64,000 nt of DNA, taken from Lyngbya confervoides BDU141951. Its GTDB lineage: Bacteria; Cyanobacteriota; Cyanobacteriia; Thermosynechococcales; Thermosynechococcaceae. The notes below the pieces were generated by a model that worked only from the letters and a program-made list of their open reading frames with translations, did not search any database and was not told the origin of the DNA. Both the position numbers and the translations under genes were made by a program. Positions 1 to 11,788 of the stretch are shown here, piece after piece. Location of the stretch: NCBI RefSeq assembly GCF_000817775.3, contig NZ_JTHE03000100.1, forward strand, positions 62,001-126,000. Direction: 5' to 3'. Within the stretch, counting starts at the first letter, position 1, and the number at the start of each line of letters is the position of its first letter.

Positions 1-1088
1 AACTGCATGGCCACTTCCACCACCTGAGGCGTAAACAGCTCTGAAATTCCCAGAAGCTGACCGTGGCGCACCACTCGCCGGATTAAGCGTCGCAGCACGT
101 AGCCCCGACCCATGTTAGAAGCCGTAATTCCATCGGCAATCATGTGCATTACGGCCCGAATATGATCGCCAATCACCTTCAGAGAGGTCTTTGTTCGATC
201 CTCCGCAGTGGCATAATTGAGGCCCGCAAGGTTCGCAGCCGCCTCGATCATGGGAAAAATGAGGTCGGTTTCGTAGTTATTGGGCACCGCCTGGAGAATC
301 TGGGCCATGCGCTCTAGCCCCAAACCCGTATCAATATTTTGGTTTGCCAGGGGAGTCAGGTTGCCCTCGGCATCCCGGTTGTACTGCATAAATACCAGGT
401 TGTAGAACTCAATAAAGCGGCGATCGTCCTCAAGATCTAGCTTTTGATCCCCTTGCTCAGGATGAAAGTCATAATAAATTTCGGAGCAAGGTCCACAGGG
501 TCCCGTGGGTCCGGAGGCCCAAAAGTTATCCTCAGAACCCATGCGCTGAATTCGATGGGCCGGGATACCAATTTGATCGCGCCAGATGGCAAAGGCTTCG
601 TCATCCTCTTCGTAGACGCTGGGGACCAAGCGATCGGCAGGGAGACCAAACACCTGGGTGGACAGTTCCCAAGCCCAGGCGATGGCCTGCTCTTTGAAGT
701 AATCGCCAAAGCTAAAGTTGCCCAGCATTTCAAAGAAAGTGTGGTGCCGTGCCGTCACGCCCACGTTTTCAATGTCGTTGGTGCGTACACACTTTTGAGA
801 GGTGGTGGCCCGCGGCACCAAGCGCTCACGCTGTCCCAAAAATACGGGCTTAAACTGCAGCATCCCCGCAATTGTCAGCAGCACAGTCGGATCCTCTGGC
901 ACCAGAGAGGCGCTTGGTAAAATGCGGTGGCCTCGCGCCTGGTAAAAGTCGAGGAAGGTCTGACGGATGGCCGCACCGGTCATAGACTTGGGCTGGAGGA
1001 GGGTCTGAGCCGCAGATTGAGAGGCAGATCGATGAGATCTAGACGCGGATCGGTTTGATGGTTTTTTAGAAGAGGACTTCTTTGCCAT
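1..1088 (-). CDS. alaS: Alanyl-tRNA synthetase, N-terminal part (truncated by window edge)
   Basis: This gene charges tRNA-Ala with alanine in the cytoplasm. Only about the first 362 codons are in the window; the 3' end lies beyond base 1. Reading leftward from the ATG at 1088, the class II catalytic core is clear, with [18 protein letters not shown] and further on GLGLERMAQ. The first 35 residues ([14 protein letters not shown]...) are a Ser/Lys/Arg-rich tail ahead of the usual start. An in-frame ATG at 983 ([10 protein letters not shown]) matches where bacterial AlaRS normally begins, so either start is possible. The 1088 start would put a basic, disordered extension on the enzyme. Confidence 0.95.
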   Translation of the reverse strand, partial: MAKKSSSKKPSNRSASRSHRSASQSAAQTLLQPKSMTGAAIRQTFLDFYQARGHRILPSASLVPEDPTVLLTIAGMLQFKPVFLGQRERLVPRATTSQKCVRTNDIENVGVTARHHTFFEMLGNFSFGDYFKEQAIAWAWELSTQVFGLPADRLVPSVYEEDDEAFAIWRDQIGIPAHRIQRMGSEDNFWASGPTGPCGPCSEIYYDFHPEQGDQKLDLEDDRRFIEFYNLVFMQYNRDAEGNLTPLANQNIDTGLGLERMAQILQAVPNNYETDLIFPMIEAAANLAGLNYATAEDRTKTSLKVIGDHIRAVMHMIADGITASNMGRGYVLRRLIRRVVRHGQLLGISELFTPQVVEVAMQ

Positions 1089-1388
1089 GTCGAAGAAAAC
1101 CCGCATCAGCGGTGGATGAACAGTGAAATTCAGCGTATTGAATCCCTTTCATCATAACCCTCGGTTGGGTTGCAAAGGCTGAGGGCTCAGATTTGGATAT
1201 AAAAAAGATCACGACTTAGAAAAGGCGAACAAGAACCTTGACTGATCCCACTGACGCACCCTGGCTACCGGAGATTGGGGATCCTACACAGCCTTCCTAG
1301 GTCTAAATCACCAGGCTTGGGGACCACTTGCACAATTGGGCATGGTAGCTTAAACAAGGTGCCTCCGTTGTCAAAAAGAAACCTTGTC
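1089..1388. other. Divergent intergenic region, alaS / aldo-keto reductase
   Basis: This 300 bp spacer separates two divergent genes and should hold both promoters. An AT-rich stretch near 1189-1215 (with tataaaaaa) is the most promoter-like part. I see no RNA gene or strong hairpin. An upstream extension of the reductase frame to 1275 exists but is not supported by family length. Confidence 0.4.
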
Positions 1389-2222
1389 ATGCAGTCTTTG
1401 CTTTTGCCCTCTGGGCGGCCCATACCCAAGTTAGGACAAGGAACCTGGCGCATGGGGGAGCGGCGATCGCAACGCCCTCAAGAAATCGCGGCCCTGAGGG
1501 AAGGCATCGATCTCGGCCTCACCCTCATTGATACGGCGGAAATGTACGGCGAGGGCGGGGCAGAAAGGGTTATTGCGGAAGCCGTGGCCGATTGCCGCGA
1601 TCGGATCTTTCTAGTTAGCAAGGTCTACCCCCATCACGCCTCACGAGCCGATGTTATTAAAGCGTGCGAACGCAGCCTACAGCGGCTCCAGACCAACTAT
1701 CTAGATCTCTATCTGCTGCACTGGCGCGGGGGGATTTCCCTAGATCAGACCTTCGCTGGATTTCACGCTCTGAAAACCGCGGGAAAAATTCGCGAGTTTG
1801 GGGTCAGCAACTTTGATCGAGCCGATATGGAGGAGGCGATCGCCCAGCCCTATGGCAATGAAATTGCCGTCAATCAGGTCCTCTACAATCTCATGCGGCG
1901 CGGAATCGAATGGGATCTGTTGCCCTGGTGTCAGCAGCACCAGATTCCGATCATGGCCTATTCTCCCCTGGAACAGGGACGCTTACTCCAGAATCAAACC
2001 CTTGGCAACATCGCCCAACGGCGGCAGGTCAGCCCGGCCCAGGTGGCGATCGCCTGGCTACTGCGTCAGGATAACATCCTCACTATTCCCAAGTCAGCAA
2101 CCCCAGATCGCATCAAAGAACATAGTGCCGCCAGGGAGATCCAGCTCCCCCCTGAGGAACTGAAAGCTCTAGACCAAGTATTCCCACCTCCCACAGGTCC
2201 GGTCCCGCTAGAGATGCTCTAG
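1389..2222 (+). CDS. Aldo/keto reductase family oxidoreductase
   Basis: This is a cytosolic NADPH-dependent reductase of the TIM-barrel aldo/keto reductase superfamily. It probably reduces aldehydes or ketones; the substrate cannot be read from sequence. The catalytic tetrad is visible: Asp and Tyr in DTAEMYGEG, Lys in LVSKVYPHH and His in LYLLHWRG. The ending ITIPKSATPDRIKEH is the cofactor-binding strand-loop. I start at the ATG at 1389 (MQSLLLPSGRPIPKLGQGTW), which gives 277 residues and fits the family. The frame is open back to 1275, but that stretch has no family resemblance. It stands alone, divergent from alaS. Confidence 0.9.
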   Translation: MQSLLLPSGRPIPKLGQGTWRMGERRSQRPQEIAALREGIDLGLTLIDTAEMYGEGGAERVIAEAVADCRDRIFLVSKVYPHHASRADVIKACERSLQRLQTNYLDLYLLHWRGGISLDQTFAGFHALKTAGKIREFGVSNFDRADMEEAIAQPYGNEIAVNQVLYNLMRRGIEWDLLPWCQQHQIPIMAYSPLEQGRLLQNQTLGNIAQRRQVSPAQVAIAWLLRQDNILTIPKSATPDRIKEHSAAREIQLPPEELKALDQVFPPPTGPVPLEML

Positions 2223-4816
<2,594 letters not shown>

Positions 4817-4900
4817 CCTTGTGATCGCCACAGGATTTGTAGTCAAAGAAAATAGCGGAGGGGACTGGGGCTTAGGCCAACTCCCCTTCCCACCGGGTCC

Positions 4901-4906
4901 TATAAT
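4901..4906 (+). promoter_or_regulatory. Probable -10 element directly before pyrC
   Basis: A perfect TATAAT ends only seven bases before the pyrC ATG at 4913. Initiation at normal distance would fall on or next to the start codon, suggesting a leaderless transcript. No good -35 hexamer is visible about 17 bp upstream. Confidence 0.5.
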
Positions 4907-4912
4907 GAGACC

Positions 4913-5947
4913 ATGCAAACGCTGACCCTGATTCAACCCGACGATTGGCATTTACATCTGCGTGACGGTGCAGCCCTGAAGGCAGTTTTGCCCCACACCG
5001 TGCGTCAGTTCTCCCGAGCTATCGTCATGCCCAACTTGAAGCCCCCGGTGCGTTCCGTCGAGGAAGCCAGGGCTTACCGCCATCGCATTCTCGCCGCCAT
5101 TCCATCGGGCAAGCAGTTTGAGCCCCTGATGACCCTCTACCTCACGGACAACACGAGCCCAGCGGAAATTATGGCCGCCCAGGCCTCGCAATTTATCAAA
5201 GCAGTTAAATACTACCCCGCGGGGGCAACGACCCATTCAGACCTGGGGGTCACCGACCTGCGGCGATGCGATCGCGTCTTTGAGGCCATGCAGGCGGTGG
5301 ATATGCCCCTATTACTACACGGGGAAGTCACCGATCCGGCGGTGGATGTGTTTGAGCGCGAAGCCGTTTTTATCGAAAAGCATCTAATCCCGCTCAAACA
5401 GCGATATCCTAACCTGCGCGTTGTGCTAGAACACATCACCACCTCAGAGGCCGTACAGTTTGTGCTGGCCACGGATAAGACCGCCGCAACGATTACCCCC
5501 CAACATCTGCTGTTTAATCGCAATATTCTCTTTAAGGGGGGGATTCGCCCCCATTACTATTGCCTGCCGATTTTAAAACAGGAGGAGCATCGCCAGGCCA
5601 TTTTGCAAGCAGCCACCTCAGGCAACCCGAAGTTTTTCCTCGGCACCGATAGCGCCCCCCATGCCCGCAACCGCAAGGAAAATTCCTGTGGTTGTGCGGG
5701 GTGCTATACGGCCCTACACGCCCTAGAGCTCTATGCCGAAGCCTTTGAGAGTGTCCAGGCCCTGGATAAACTCGAGGCCTTTGCCAGCTTTTATGGTCCC
5801 GATTTCTATCGACTGCCTCGCAACGGCACCCAAATCACCCTGGTTAAAACAACCTGGAACATTCCCCAGGAAATTCCCTTTCCTGAATCCAGTCTCATCC
5901 CCCTGCGGGCAGGGGAGGCAATAACCTGGAAAATGATGGAGAATTAA
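4913..5947 (+). CDS. pyrC: Dihydroorotase
   Basis: Dihydroorotase catalyses the third step of pyrimidine synthesis, cyclising N-carbamoyl-aspartate to dihydroorotate at a two-zinc site. At 344 residues it matches the short (PyrC-type) enzyme. The HxH zinc motif is in [10 protein letters not shown] near the N-terminus. The lysine that becomes carbamylated is in [11 protein letters not shown]. Further metal histidines are in LLLHGEV and LEHITT, and the catalytic Asp is in [14 protein letters not shown]. The gene may be read from a promoter only a few bases upstream. It converges on the decarboxylase gene, and the stop codons overlap by four bases. Confidence 0.97.
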   Translation: MQTLTLIQPDDWHLHLRDGAALKAVLPHTVRQFSRAIVMPNLKPPVRSVEEARAYRHRILAAIPSGKQFEPLMTLYLTDNTSPAEIMAAQASQFIKAVKYYPAGATTHSDLGVTDLRRCDRVFEAMQAVDMPLLLHGEVTDPAVDVFEREAVFIEKHLIPLKQRYPNLRVVLEHITTSEAVQFVLATDKTAATITPQHLLFNRNILFKGGIRPHYYCLPILKQEEHRQAILQAATSGNPKFFLGTDSAPHARNRKENSCGCAGCYTALHALELYAEAFESVQALDKLEAFASFYGPDFYRLPRNGTQITLVKTTWNIPQEIPFPESSLIPLRAGEAITWKMMEN

Positions 5948-7638
5948 GGGGCCGGCGCAGAAATCGTTGGTTCAGGTCCCAACTCCAGGATTTTAACCGT
6001 CAAGGCCCGCAGCTTTTCCGGCTCGGAGGTGGCAATTTCCACCAGAGCTCGTTGCTTTCCACGCCAGAGAAGCCGGACGCTACGGATGACGATGTCTTGG
6101 TCGCGACACTGCTTCATCAGCGTCGCCAGGGAACCAGCCTGGTCCTCTAGCTCCACGAGCAAGGCTTCATCGCTAACGGCCTGGTAGTCCACCAGGCTCA
6201 AAATATCTGCGGCCTTATCGCTCCCCAACTCACAGGCTTGACCATAGCTACGCCCACCGTTCAGGGTTTGATTGAGCAGCGTCAGGGCGCGATCGCGATC
6301 GCTCACCTGCAGGCGAATGACGGACCCTTGATCCACCTTAGCTGCCGAGAGCGCCTCAATGGAAATCCCCGCGCTGGCCAGGGCAACGGAAATATCGGTC
6401 AGCAGCGGTTTCTCAGTCCCCCCCACCAAAATAATTTCTTCCCCATGATCAGCAATATGAGCTTCGCAAGGGGCAACAGCGGTGACGGAGGGCAACAGCG
6501 GCGCAGTGGACTGCTTCATTTCCGCAATGAACTGATCAATCTGCGATCGCGTTACGTGGGGCATGGTAATCAGATGGGAAAGCGGTCCCTGACAGGCCAA
6601 CTGCCAGCGATGAGTCAGGGTTTGAGGGGGCCGATCAAAAACAACGGTGTTGGAGTAGGGATGTCGCCAAGCCTGACGATCAAGGTCATTCAACTGATCG
6701 ATGGCATAGTCGGCCACCGCCAAGCATTCCGGCACCATACGCTGAAATCCTTCAATTCCAACGGTATGAAAGGCATACCAGAGAAATAGAGGCGTGATCG
6801 CATTGCGAGATCCGCTGAGGGTGGTGTCCAGGGTGTCGATATATTCCACGCTCTGGGCAATGCGGTCAACATACTGTTTACGCGCCAGCACAACACCGCA
6901 GGGCATCGGGGACCCAATCATCTTGTGGCCGCTAATGGCAATGCTGTCAATCCCGGCGGCGAAGTTCCAAGGGGGCGGAGTCTCAATAAAAGGCATGATC
7001 ATCCCCCCCAAGGCGGCGTCGGCATGGATATAGTGACGGGTAATGGCGAGATCCGAGAAAATTTGACGGATACCTACCACATCGTCCACAGCCCCTTTCA
7101 TAGTCGTGCCAATGGTAACGCAGAGGATGGGCGGCACGTCGCGGTGAATCCGCAGAGTTTCTCGCAGATCATCAAGATCCATGCGACCTTGCTCATCGCT
7201 GCGAATCATAATATTTTTTAGCCCCAGGGCTCGCAGAATTTTATCAATGGAATAGTGAGCATCCTGAGAATAGTAAACCATGCCCTCGGGAAAGAGTTCC
7301 CGAGCCAGAAACAGACCGTAGTGATTGCCTTCGGTGCCGCCATTGGTAACGTAGCCCCAAACTTCATTTTCAGCAGCCTGGGTGAGCTGCCGGAAAATTT
7401 CCAGAACTTCACGCTCTAGTTCTAGGGTGTTGAGGTGATAATTACTGGCGAGAAAGGGATCGCCCACATTATTCATGGGAAAGTCCATAAACCGATAAAG
7501 GGGCCGATAGTCAAAGACCTGATTGCAGGGATAGCCTAAAAAAAGCCGAGACTCGCGGCTCAGACTCTGATACAGCTGATCAAGTCGATCGCTATCCTGG
7601 GGGGATAGAGGGGGGTTGTCAATCCAATGCGATCGCAT
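5944..7638 (-). CDS. PLP-dependent decarboxylase (histidine/serine decarboxylase type) with C-terminal tandem ACT domains
   Basis: This is a group II PLP decarboxylase of the histidine/serine decarboxylase type. The first ~375 residues form the catalytic domain, with [20 protein letters not shown] (Asp pairing with the PLP nitrogen) and [11 protein letters not shown] (Schiff-base Lys, about residue 239). Residues ~400-465 and ~485-555 look like two ACT domains (starting [18 protein letters not shown] and [18 protein letters not shown]), modules that usually bind amino acids and control activity. The start is the ATG at 7638, placed by GGAGAG nine bases upstream; a TTG at 7653 is less likely. 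The amine product is not predictable from sequence alone. Confidence 0.85.
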   Translation of the reverse strand: MRSHWIDNPPLSPQDSDRLDQLYQSLSRESRLFLGYPCNQVFDYRPLYRFMDFPMNNVGDPFLASNYHLNTLELEREVLEIFRQLTQAAENEVWGYVTNGGTEGNHYGLFLARELFPEGMVYYSQDAHYSIDKILRALGLKNIMIRSDEQGRMDLDDLRETLRIHRDVPPILCVTIGTTMKGAVDDVVGIRQIFSDLAITRHYIHADAALGGMIMPFIETPPPWNFAAGIDSIAISGHKMIGSPMPCGVVLARKQYVDRIAQSVEYIDTLDTTLSGSRNAITPLFLWYAFHTVGIEGFQRMVPECLAVADYAIDQLNDLDRQAWRHPYSNTVVFDRPPQTLTHRWQLACQGPLSHLITMPHVTRSQIDQFIAEMKQSTAPLLPSVTAVAPCEAHIADHGEEIILVGGTEKPLLTDISVALASAGISIEALSAAKVDQGSVIRLQVSDRDRALTLLNQTLNGGRSYGQACELGSDKAADILSLVDYQAVSDEALLVELEDQAGSLATLMKQCRDQDIVIRSVRLLWRGKQRALVEIATSEPEKLRALTVKILELGPEPTISAPAP

Positions 7639-7653
7639 GGTTGTTCTCTCCAA

Positions 7654-8114
7654 ATACGGTATAGGTAGATTCAGAAATCGCCGCCCACGTCACCGACATC
7701 GCTGAGGAACACCCCTCGCAGGAAGGGCGCGATCGAGGGTTGAAAGCTAGCACAGATCTTTCAAATCCCTGGTACAGCTACATTATAGCCACAGGTCACC
7801 GGGCAATCGCCAGGGGGGAAATCACGGCCGCAACAATCCAGTAAAATCGGCCCAGAGCCTTAATTGACTGAGCGATATCCAATCCGGAATCCATTTTCAT
7901 TTCCTATGGCCGAGACGACCATGCCAAGGTGGTCGGGTAAAGCTGCGATCGCCTTTGGGGTCGCTTTACGCATTCGCTGATCTCTCCAAGCCATCCACGG
8001 CGTGAATGAGCTCCGGGGGCCTCCCATGAATCGGGTGGCGATTTTGAGGGGAGCTTCCGTCCGCATCATAGGGCGATTAGAGGTGATTTGCAGCGAGAGA
8101 ACTCCCCCCGTCAA
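7654..8114. other. Intergenic region upstream of the PLP decarboxylase
   Basis: About 460 bp without a convincing gene. A -10-like TATAAT lies on the minus strand at 7787-7782, suited to the decarboxylase. A 97-codon minus-strand frame at 7860-8153 starts inside the terminator hairpin of the next gene and has no recognisable features, so I do not call it. No tRNA or other structured RNA is evident. Confidence 0.45.
7782..7787 (-). promoter_or_regulatory. Candidate -10 box for the PLP decarboxylase gene
   Basis: ATTATA on the plus strand reads TATAAT leftward, about 145 bases upstream of the decarboxylase ATG. No well-spaced -35 hexamer accompanies it. Confidence 0.35.
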
Positions 8115-8146
8115 ACAAACAAAAAAGCGCTCCCTATTGGAGCGCT
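8112..8146 (-). terminator. Rho-independent terminator of the DUF4278 gene
   Basis: A perfect 8-bp stem (AGCGCTCC / GGAGCGCT, loop of five) spans 8126-8146. Read leftward it is followed directly by TTTTTTGTTTGTTTG. It lies 16 bases past the stop codon of the DUF4278 gene, so it is a textbook terminator for that gene. Confidence 0.85.
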
Positions 8147-8162
8147 GGTGCAAAAACCTAGC

Positions 8163-8579
8163 CTAGGCAAGCTGCGATCTCTCGCGCTCCAGTAGGGCAA
8201 TCAGGTGGGCATCACCGCGCTGCTGTGCAGAGGCAATGCGCTGCTCTAGCTTTTTCAGCAGAAACTGATTATGAATGCGACCTAGTTCCGTGAGCTGCTG
8301 ATACCGGGAGGAGTGAACCGGTCTGGGTTGATCCTGAATCCCTGAAGCAGAATCCTCATGAAAGCTAGGAACCACGGGCTGTAAAACGGCTGTGGTCAAA
8401 CCAGACTCATAGGAGACACCCCGGTATTTGAGGATATAACTGGGCTGCGGTATGGTCTTGAGATCGTAGACAGCGCGATCGCAGGCCACCCCACGATACT
8501 GGCCAATGCGTTGCCGACGGATAGGGGTGATTTGAGTTGGGTGAGGGGTGTAGTCAACACCTCGATATGTTAAATTCAC
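8163..8579 (-). CDS. DUF4278 domain protein
   Basis: This 138-residue soluble protein has no assigned function. It carries two copies of the short beta motif typical of cyanobacterial DUF4278 proteins: LTYRGVDY with IGQYRGV near the N-terminus, and LKYRGVSYE around residues 50-58. The C-terminal half (residues ~90-138) is a predicted charged helix rich in Gln, Arg and Leu. Translation starts at the GTG at 8579, nine bases after AGGAGG. A GTAN8TAC palindrome lies about 120 bp upstream and a terminator directly follows, so it is a single-gene unit. Confidence 0.75.
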   Translation of the reverse strand: MNLTYRGVDYTPHPTQITPIRRQRIGQYRGVACDRAVYDLKTIPQPSYILKYRGVSYESGLTTAVLQPVVPSFHEDSASGIQDQPRPVHSSRYQQLTELGRIHNQFLLKKLEQRIASAQQRGDAHLIALLERERSQLA

Positions 8580-8695
8580 GTTTCACGGCCTCCTAGTCGA
8601 TTCTAGTGACATTTAGGGTAGGCGCGTTCCTTCGGGAATACTCCCTACTTCCGTCTCCGAGCAAAAGGGAGATGAACGAGTCTAAGTTTACTTCT

Positions 8696-8709
8696 GTATC
8701 ACATGATAC
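8696..8709. promoter_or_regulatory. GTAN8TAC palindrome, NtcA-like core
   Basis: GTATCA-CA-TGATAC is a perfect palindrome that fits the NtcA core signature GTA(N8)TAC, and an extra GTATCA half-site lies at 8730-8735. It is upstream of the DUF4278 gene. The nearest TAN3T-like -10 on that strand is about 11 bases away, shorter than the 20-23 usual for NtcA activation, so the assignment is tentative. Confidence 0.35.
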
Positions 8710-8806
8710 CCATTGAAAATTAAAACTGTGTATCAAAAAGCTTAAGAAGAGTTTAAACTGCGCCTCAGCCTCCTACTCCGCTGATTCAATCAATTGTTAA
8801 TTTTTC

Positions 8807-9685
8807 TTAAGCTGCCCCTTTCTTGAGCAGGGGAAACCCAAGATTCTCCCGCTGCTGGAGATAAAGTTGGGCGACCCCTCGCGCCATCTGGCGAATTCGG
8901 CTGATGTAGCGAGTTCGCTCTGCCACGGAAATGACGCCCCTTGCATCGAGTAAATTAAAGGTGTGAGAGCATTTGAGGACGTAATCTAGGGCAGGTAAGA
9001 CAAGGGCGCGCGCTAGAAGCTGCTGAACCTCAGTCTCGTAGAGATTAAACAGCTGAAACAGAAGATCCGGGTTGGAGGCGTCGAAATTATAGATAGACTG
9101 CTCAATTTCTCCCTGCAGGTGCACATCGCCGTAGCTGAGGGTGCCGTTCCAGTCAATTTTGGCGATCGCATCCACGTTCTGAAGATACATGGTCAGCCGC
9201 TCTAACCCATAGGTGAGCTCCACGGAGACAGGCTTGCAGTCCAAGCCGCCACACTGTTGGAAGTAGGTGAACTGCGTGACTTCCATTCCGTCCAACCAAA
9301 CCTCCCACCCAACACCCCAGGCCCCCACGGCGGCATCTTCCCAGTTATCCTCCACAAAGCGGATGTCATGATCCTCCGGCTGGATACCGAGGGCGCGGAG
9401 GGACTCTAGATAAATCTCTTGAATCTCATCAGGGGAGGGTTTGATCAAGACCTGATACTGATAGTAATACTGGAAGCGGTTGGGATTTTCGCCATAGCGT
9501 CCATCTCCGGGACGGCGGCAGGGCTCCACGTAGGCCACCGACCAGGGTTCAGGCCCCAGGGCGCGCAGAAAGGTGTGGGGGCTTTTGGTGCCCGCTCCCT
9601 TTTCAATGTCATAGGCCTGAACGATCAAACAGCCGCGATCGCTCCAAAACTGATGCAGGGTGGCAATTACTGACTGAAAATTCAC
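8807..9685 (-). CDS. glyQ: Glycyl-tRNA synthetase alpha subunit
   Basis: This is the catalytic alpha chain of the bacterial alpha2beta2 glycyl-tRNA synthetase. It is near identical to the family throughout: [13 protein letters not shown] at the N-terminus, then [20 protein letters not shown] and [15 protein letters not shown] place the start at the GTG at 9685 because the family begins at exactly this point ([10 protein letters not shown]). An ATG at 9718 would add eleven residues with no counterpart. The beta subunit gene glyS is not next to it, a separation usual in cyanobacteria. Confidence 0.97.
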   Translation of the reverse strand: MNFQSVIATLHQFWSDRGCLIVQAYDIEKGAGTKSPHTFLRALGPEPWSVAYVEPCRRPGDGRYGENPNRFQYYYQYQVLIKPSPDEIQEIYLESLRALGIQPEDHDIRFVEDNWEDAAVGAWGVGWEVWLDGMEVTQFTYFQQCGGLDCKPVSVELTYGLERLTMYLQNVDAIAKIDWNGTLSYGDVHLQGEIEQSIYNFDASNPDLLFQLFNLYETEVQQLLARALVLPALDYVLKCSHTFNLLDARGVISVAERTRYISRIRQMARGVAQLYLQQRENLGFPLLKKGAA

Positions 9686-9764
9686 GTTGTTTCGATATCC
9701 AAACCGCCCAAAAATCATACCCTAAACTGCTAACCCTGGTTGCCCCTCCCAGGGATCGGCTTCC

Positions 9765-10427
9765 CTAGGAGATGGGTAGCAGCTGATCAATACAATCCAC
9801 CAGCGCCTCAATGGCCGTCGTTTCCACCAAGGATCCCGATGCCCTACCCTGGCAGAAGGGTTGGCGATACCATCCCCTCGCCTGTGTAGGCGATCGCCAC
9901 AGATCTAGATGGGAAATAGGCGGATCGGCAAAAAAAGTTCGCTCCCCGCCCAGGAGGGCCGCCGTGAGATCACTCCAAACATCGTGGCTAAAGCGAAAGG
10001 CTGGAACCGCACCTCCGAGGGGAACCCCCCAACCATCCCAGGCCATTAATCCCAGGACAGATCGGCCCCGCAGCCGTTGAATTTGAGCAGCCTTCAATGC
10101 TGGGATAACCCCAGCGCTGAAGCCCAGATACACAGAATGATCCTGTCCTGAATGATCCGGTTCTGAGGGGGGGCGATGGCCTGGGGGGGCATGGTCTCCG
10201 GGGATGATCTGTGTGCCCCCAGGACCACAGGTGAGGGCCACAAAGGGACGCCGCCGCCACGGATCTGCACTGGCGGCAGATTGCGGCAAGAACTCTGAAT
10301 CTTGATCTCCCAGACCCTGGGCTGGCGGGGGATCCGGCGTCCGCTGCCAGGCAGCAGCGAAGGCGGCAGCGAAGGACCGCGTCAAATCGTCTCCATGAAA
10401 TCCTGAGAAAATCTGAACTTTTAACAA
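9765..10427 (-). CDS. Uncharacterised protein with a serine-hydrolase-like elbow
   Basis: A 220-residue protein I do not recognise by name. The centre has VYLGFSAGVIPALKAA, which resembles the GxSxG nucleophile elbow of alpha/beta hydrolases. Downstream are GLMAWDGWGVPLGG and FADPPISHLDLWRSP; the Asp and His in the latter could complete a triad. The region between residues ~30 and 95 is rich in Pro, Gly and Asp and likely flexible. No signal peptide is clear. It is divergent from the ferrochelatase-like gene. Hydrolase activity is inference from one motif. Confidence 0.6.
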   Translation of the reverse strand: MLKVQIFSGFHGDDLTRSFAAAFAAAWQRTPDPPPAQGLGDQDSEFLPQSAASADPWRRRPFVALTCGPGGTQIIPGDHAPPGHRPPSEPDHSGQDHSVYLGFSAGVIPALKAAQIQRLRGRSVLGLMAWDGWGVPLGGAVPAFRFSHDVWSDLTAALLGGERTFFADPPISHLDLWRSPTQARGWYRQPFCQGRASGSLVETTAIEALVDCIDQLLPIS

Positions 10428-10607
10428 TGTTTTTGCCTCAATGCAGGGGGGAATCTCTATAGATTTATGAATAACAAGGGTTTATGACGACTCCCCCAGA
10501 GGGGGATGCTAGGCTAAAAGCGGTACATCCGCATTGGTTAATCTTAGCGATATCCTTTTCTTGTCGTCAGGATTAACCCGCTTACCCGAATTCCTGGAGA
10601 ACTCCAC
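10428..10607 (+). promoter_or_regulatory. Divergent promoter region with small GC hairpin
   Basis: The spacer between the hydrolase-like and ferrochelatase-like genes holds a tight hairpin at 10492-10506 (TCCCCC / GGGGGA, loop AGA) about 100 bases before the ATG at 10608. The likely ribosome site is TGGAGA. The hairpin may sit in the 5' leader, but no known riboswitch is recognisable. Confidence 0.35.
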
Positions 10608-11750
10608 ATGGTCGCGACCACTAACCATTCCCATACCCACGAGGCCTCACAAACGCAGACGGACCGCGTCGCTGTTTTGCTAATGGGCTACGGTGAGGTA
10701 GAAAAGTACGAAGACTTTGCCACCTACAATGAACAGGCTCTCAATCTTTTAACCGCCAAATTTGCGCCAGTTCCCACCTGGCTTTATCCGCCCCTTGCGA
10801 AGCTGCTGGCGATGTTTGATCTCCATGAATGGGGACATCAGCATCACAACTTCATTTCTCCCCATAACGCAATTTTCGAACGGCAGCGGGCGGGCATCGA
10901 GAAAACCCTGCAAGACCGATGGGGCGATCGCGTACAGGTGTTCAAAGCCTTTAACTTCTGTCCGCCTCACCTCCCGCACCAGGTGCTACAGCAGATTCAC
11001 GATGCTGGATTTCAGAAGGTTTTAATCTATCCGCTGCTGGTGGTGGACTCTATTTTCACCAGTGGCATTGCGGTGGAGCAGGTGAACCAAGCACTCAGTC
11101 AAATTCAGATCGGAAAGGAGACTTCCCAGCCCTGGCTTCAGGATCTTCGCTATATCCCTTCGTTTTTTAATCAACCTGACTACATTCACCTGCTGGCTGA
11201 TCTGGTGCGCCAAGAGATCCAGACAACCCTCGCCTCAACCTATCTTCCCTCCCAGATCGGCATTGTGCTGATGAATCATGGCTGTCCCCACAAAGCCAAG
11301 GGATTCGTGTCGGGCATTGAAGAAAGTGAGGCCCTGTATCAGCAGGTGCGCGAGCAGTTGGTAAATCAATATCCCTTGATCTCCATCGGCTGGCTCAACC
11401 ACGATACCCCCCTCATTGAATGGACTCAACCCAACGTCTACCAGGCAGCTAAAAATCTCATCACCTTGGGAGCAAAGGCAATCGTGATGATGCCGATTGG
11501 ATTTGCCACGGAAAACCATGAAACCTTGCTAGATGTCCACCACATCATCCATCGCCTTGAAAAGTCGGCTTCCGATGTTCAATGCATTCAAATGGACTGT
11601 GTTAATGATCATCCAGCGTTTTTAGACATGGCGGCCAATTGGGCCATGCCCCAAATTAAATCTCTGTTTGAATCCTCTTCAGATCCCAGCGTCGCATGGG
11701 GAGGCGCGGCTCGCACCTCGCACCACGCCCATGCTCATCCCCACGCCTAA
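10608..11750 (+). CDS. Ferrochelatase-like protein with histidine-rich tails
   Basis: A 380-residue protein of the ferrochelatase/chelatase superfamily, which inserts metal into tetrapyrroles. Chelatase-like blocks include VAVLLMGYGEVEKYEDF near the N-terminus and IGIVLMNHGCPHKAKGF at about residue 223. It departs from standard HemH, whose N-terminal motif is LLNLGGP, so it is probably a paralogue. Both ends are His-rich: NHSHTHEA at residues 6-13 and SHHAHAHPHA at the C-terminus, which could bind or store metal ions. It stands alone with TGGAGA ahead of the ATG. The metal and tetrapyrrole substrate are unknown. Confidence 0.7.
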   Translation: MVATTNHSHTHEASQTQTDRVAVLLMGYGEVEKYEDFATYNEQALNLLTAKFAPVPTWLYPPLAKLLAMFDLHEWGHQHHNFISPHNAIFERQRAGIEKTLQDRWGDRVQVFKAFNFCPPHLPHQVLQQIHDAGFQKVLIYPLLVVDSIFTSGIAVEQVNQALSQIQIGKETSQPWLQDLRYIPSFFNQPDYIHLLADLVRQEIQTTLASTYLPSQIGIVLMNHGCPHKAKGFVSGIEESEALYQQVREQLVNQYPLISIGWLNHDTPLIEWTQPNVYQAAKNLITLGAKAIVMMPIGFATENHETLLDVHHIIHRLEKSASDVQCIQMDCVNDHPAFLDMAANWAMPQIKSLFESSSDPSVAWGGAARTSHHAHAHPHA

Positions 11751-11762
11751 GGTAGGAAGGGA

Positions 11763-11788
11763 TTCCCCCAACGCGATTTCAGGGGGAA
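11763..11788 (+). other. Hairpin downstream of the ferrochelatase-like gene
   Basis: A 7-bp stem (TTCCCCC / GGGGGAA) with a 12-base loop begins 12 bases after the stop codon. There is no T-run, so it may protect the 3' end rather than act as an intrinsic terminator. The rest of the spacer to 12111 shows no gene. Confidence 0.35.

Noticed and set aside
444-920. 158-codon plus-strand frame opposite alaS
   Set aside because: It lies wholly antisense to strongly conserved AlaRS codons and has no family features.
7860-8153. 97-codon minus-strand frame before the PLP decarboxylase
   Set aside because: Its start lies inside the 8-bp terminator stem of the DUF4278 gene; composition and motifs are not protein-like.
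10492-10506. Riboswitch upstream of the ferrochelatase-like gene
   Set aside because: Only one 6-bp hairpin is visible; no cobalamin or other known aptamer motif can be recognised.
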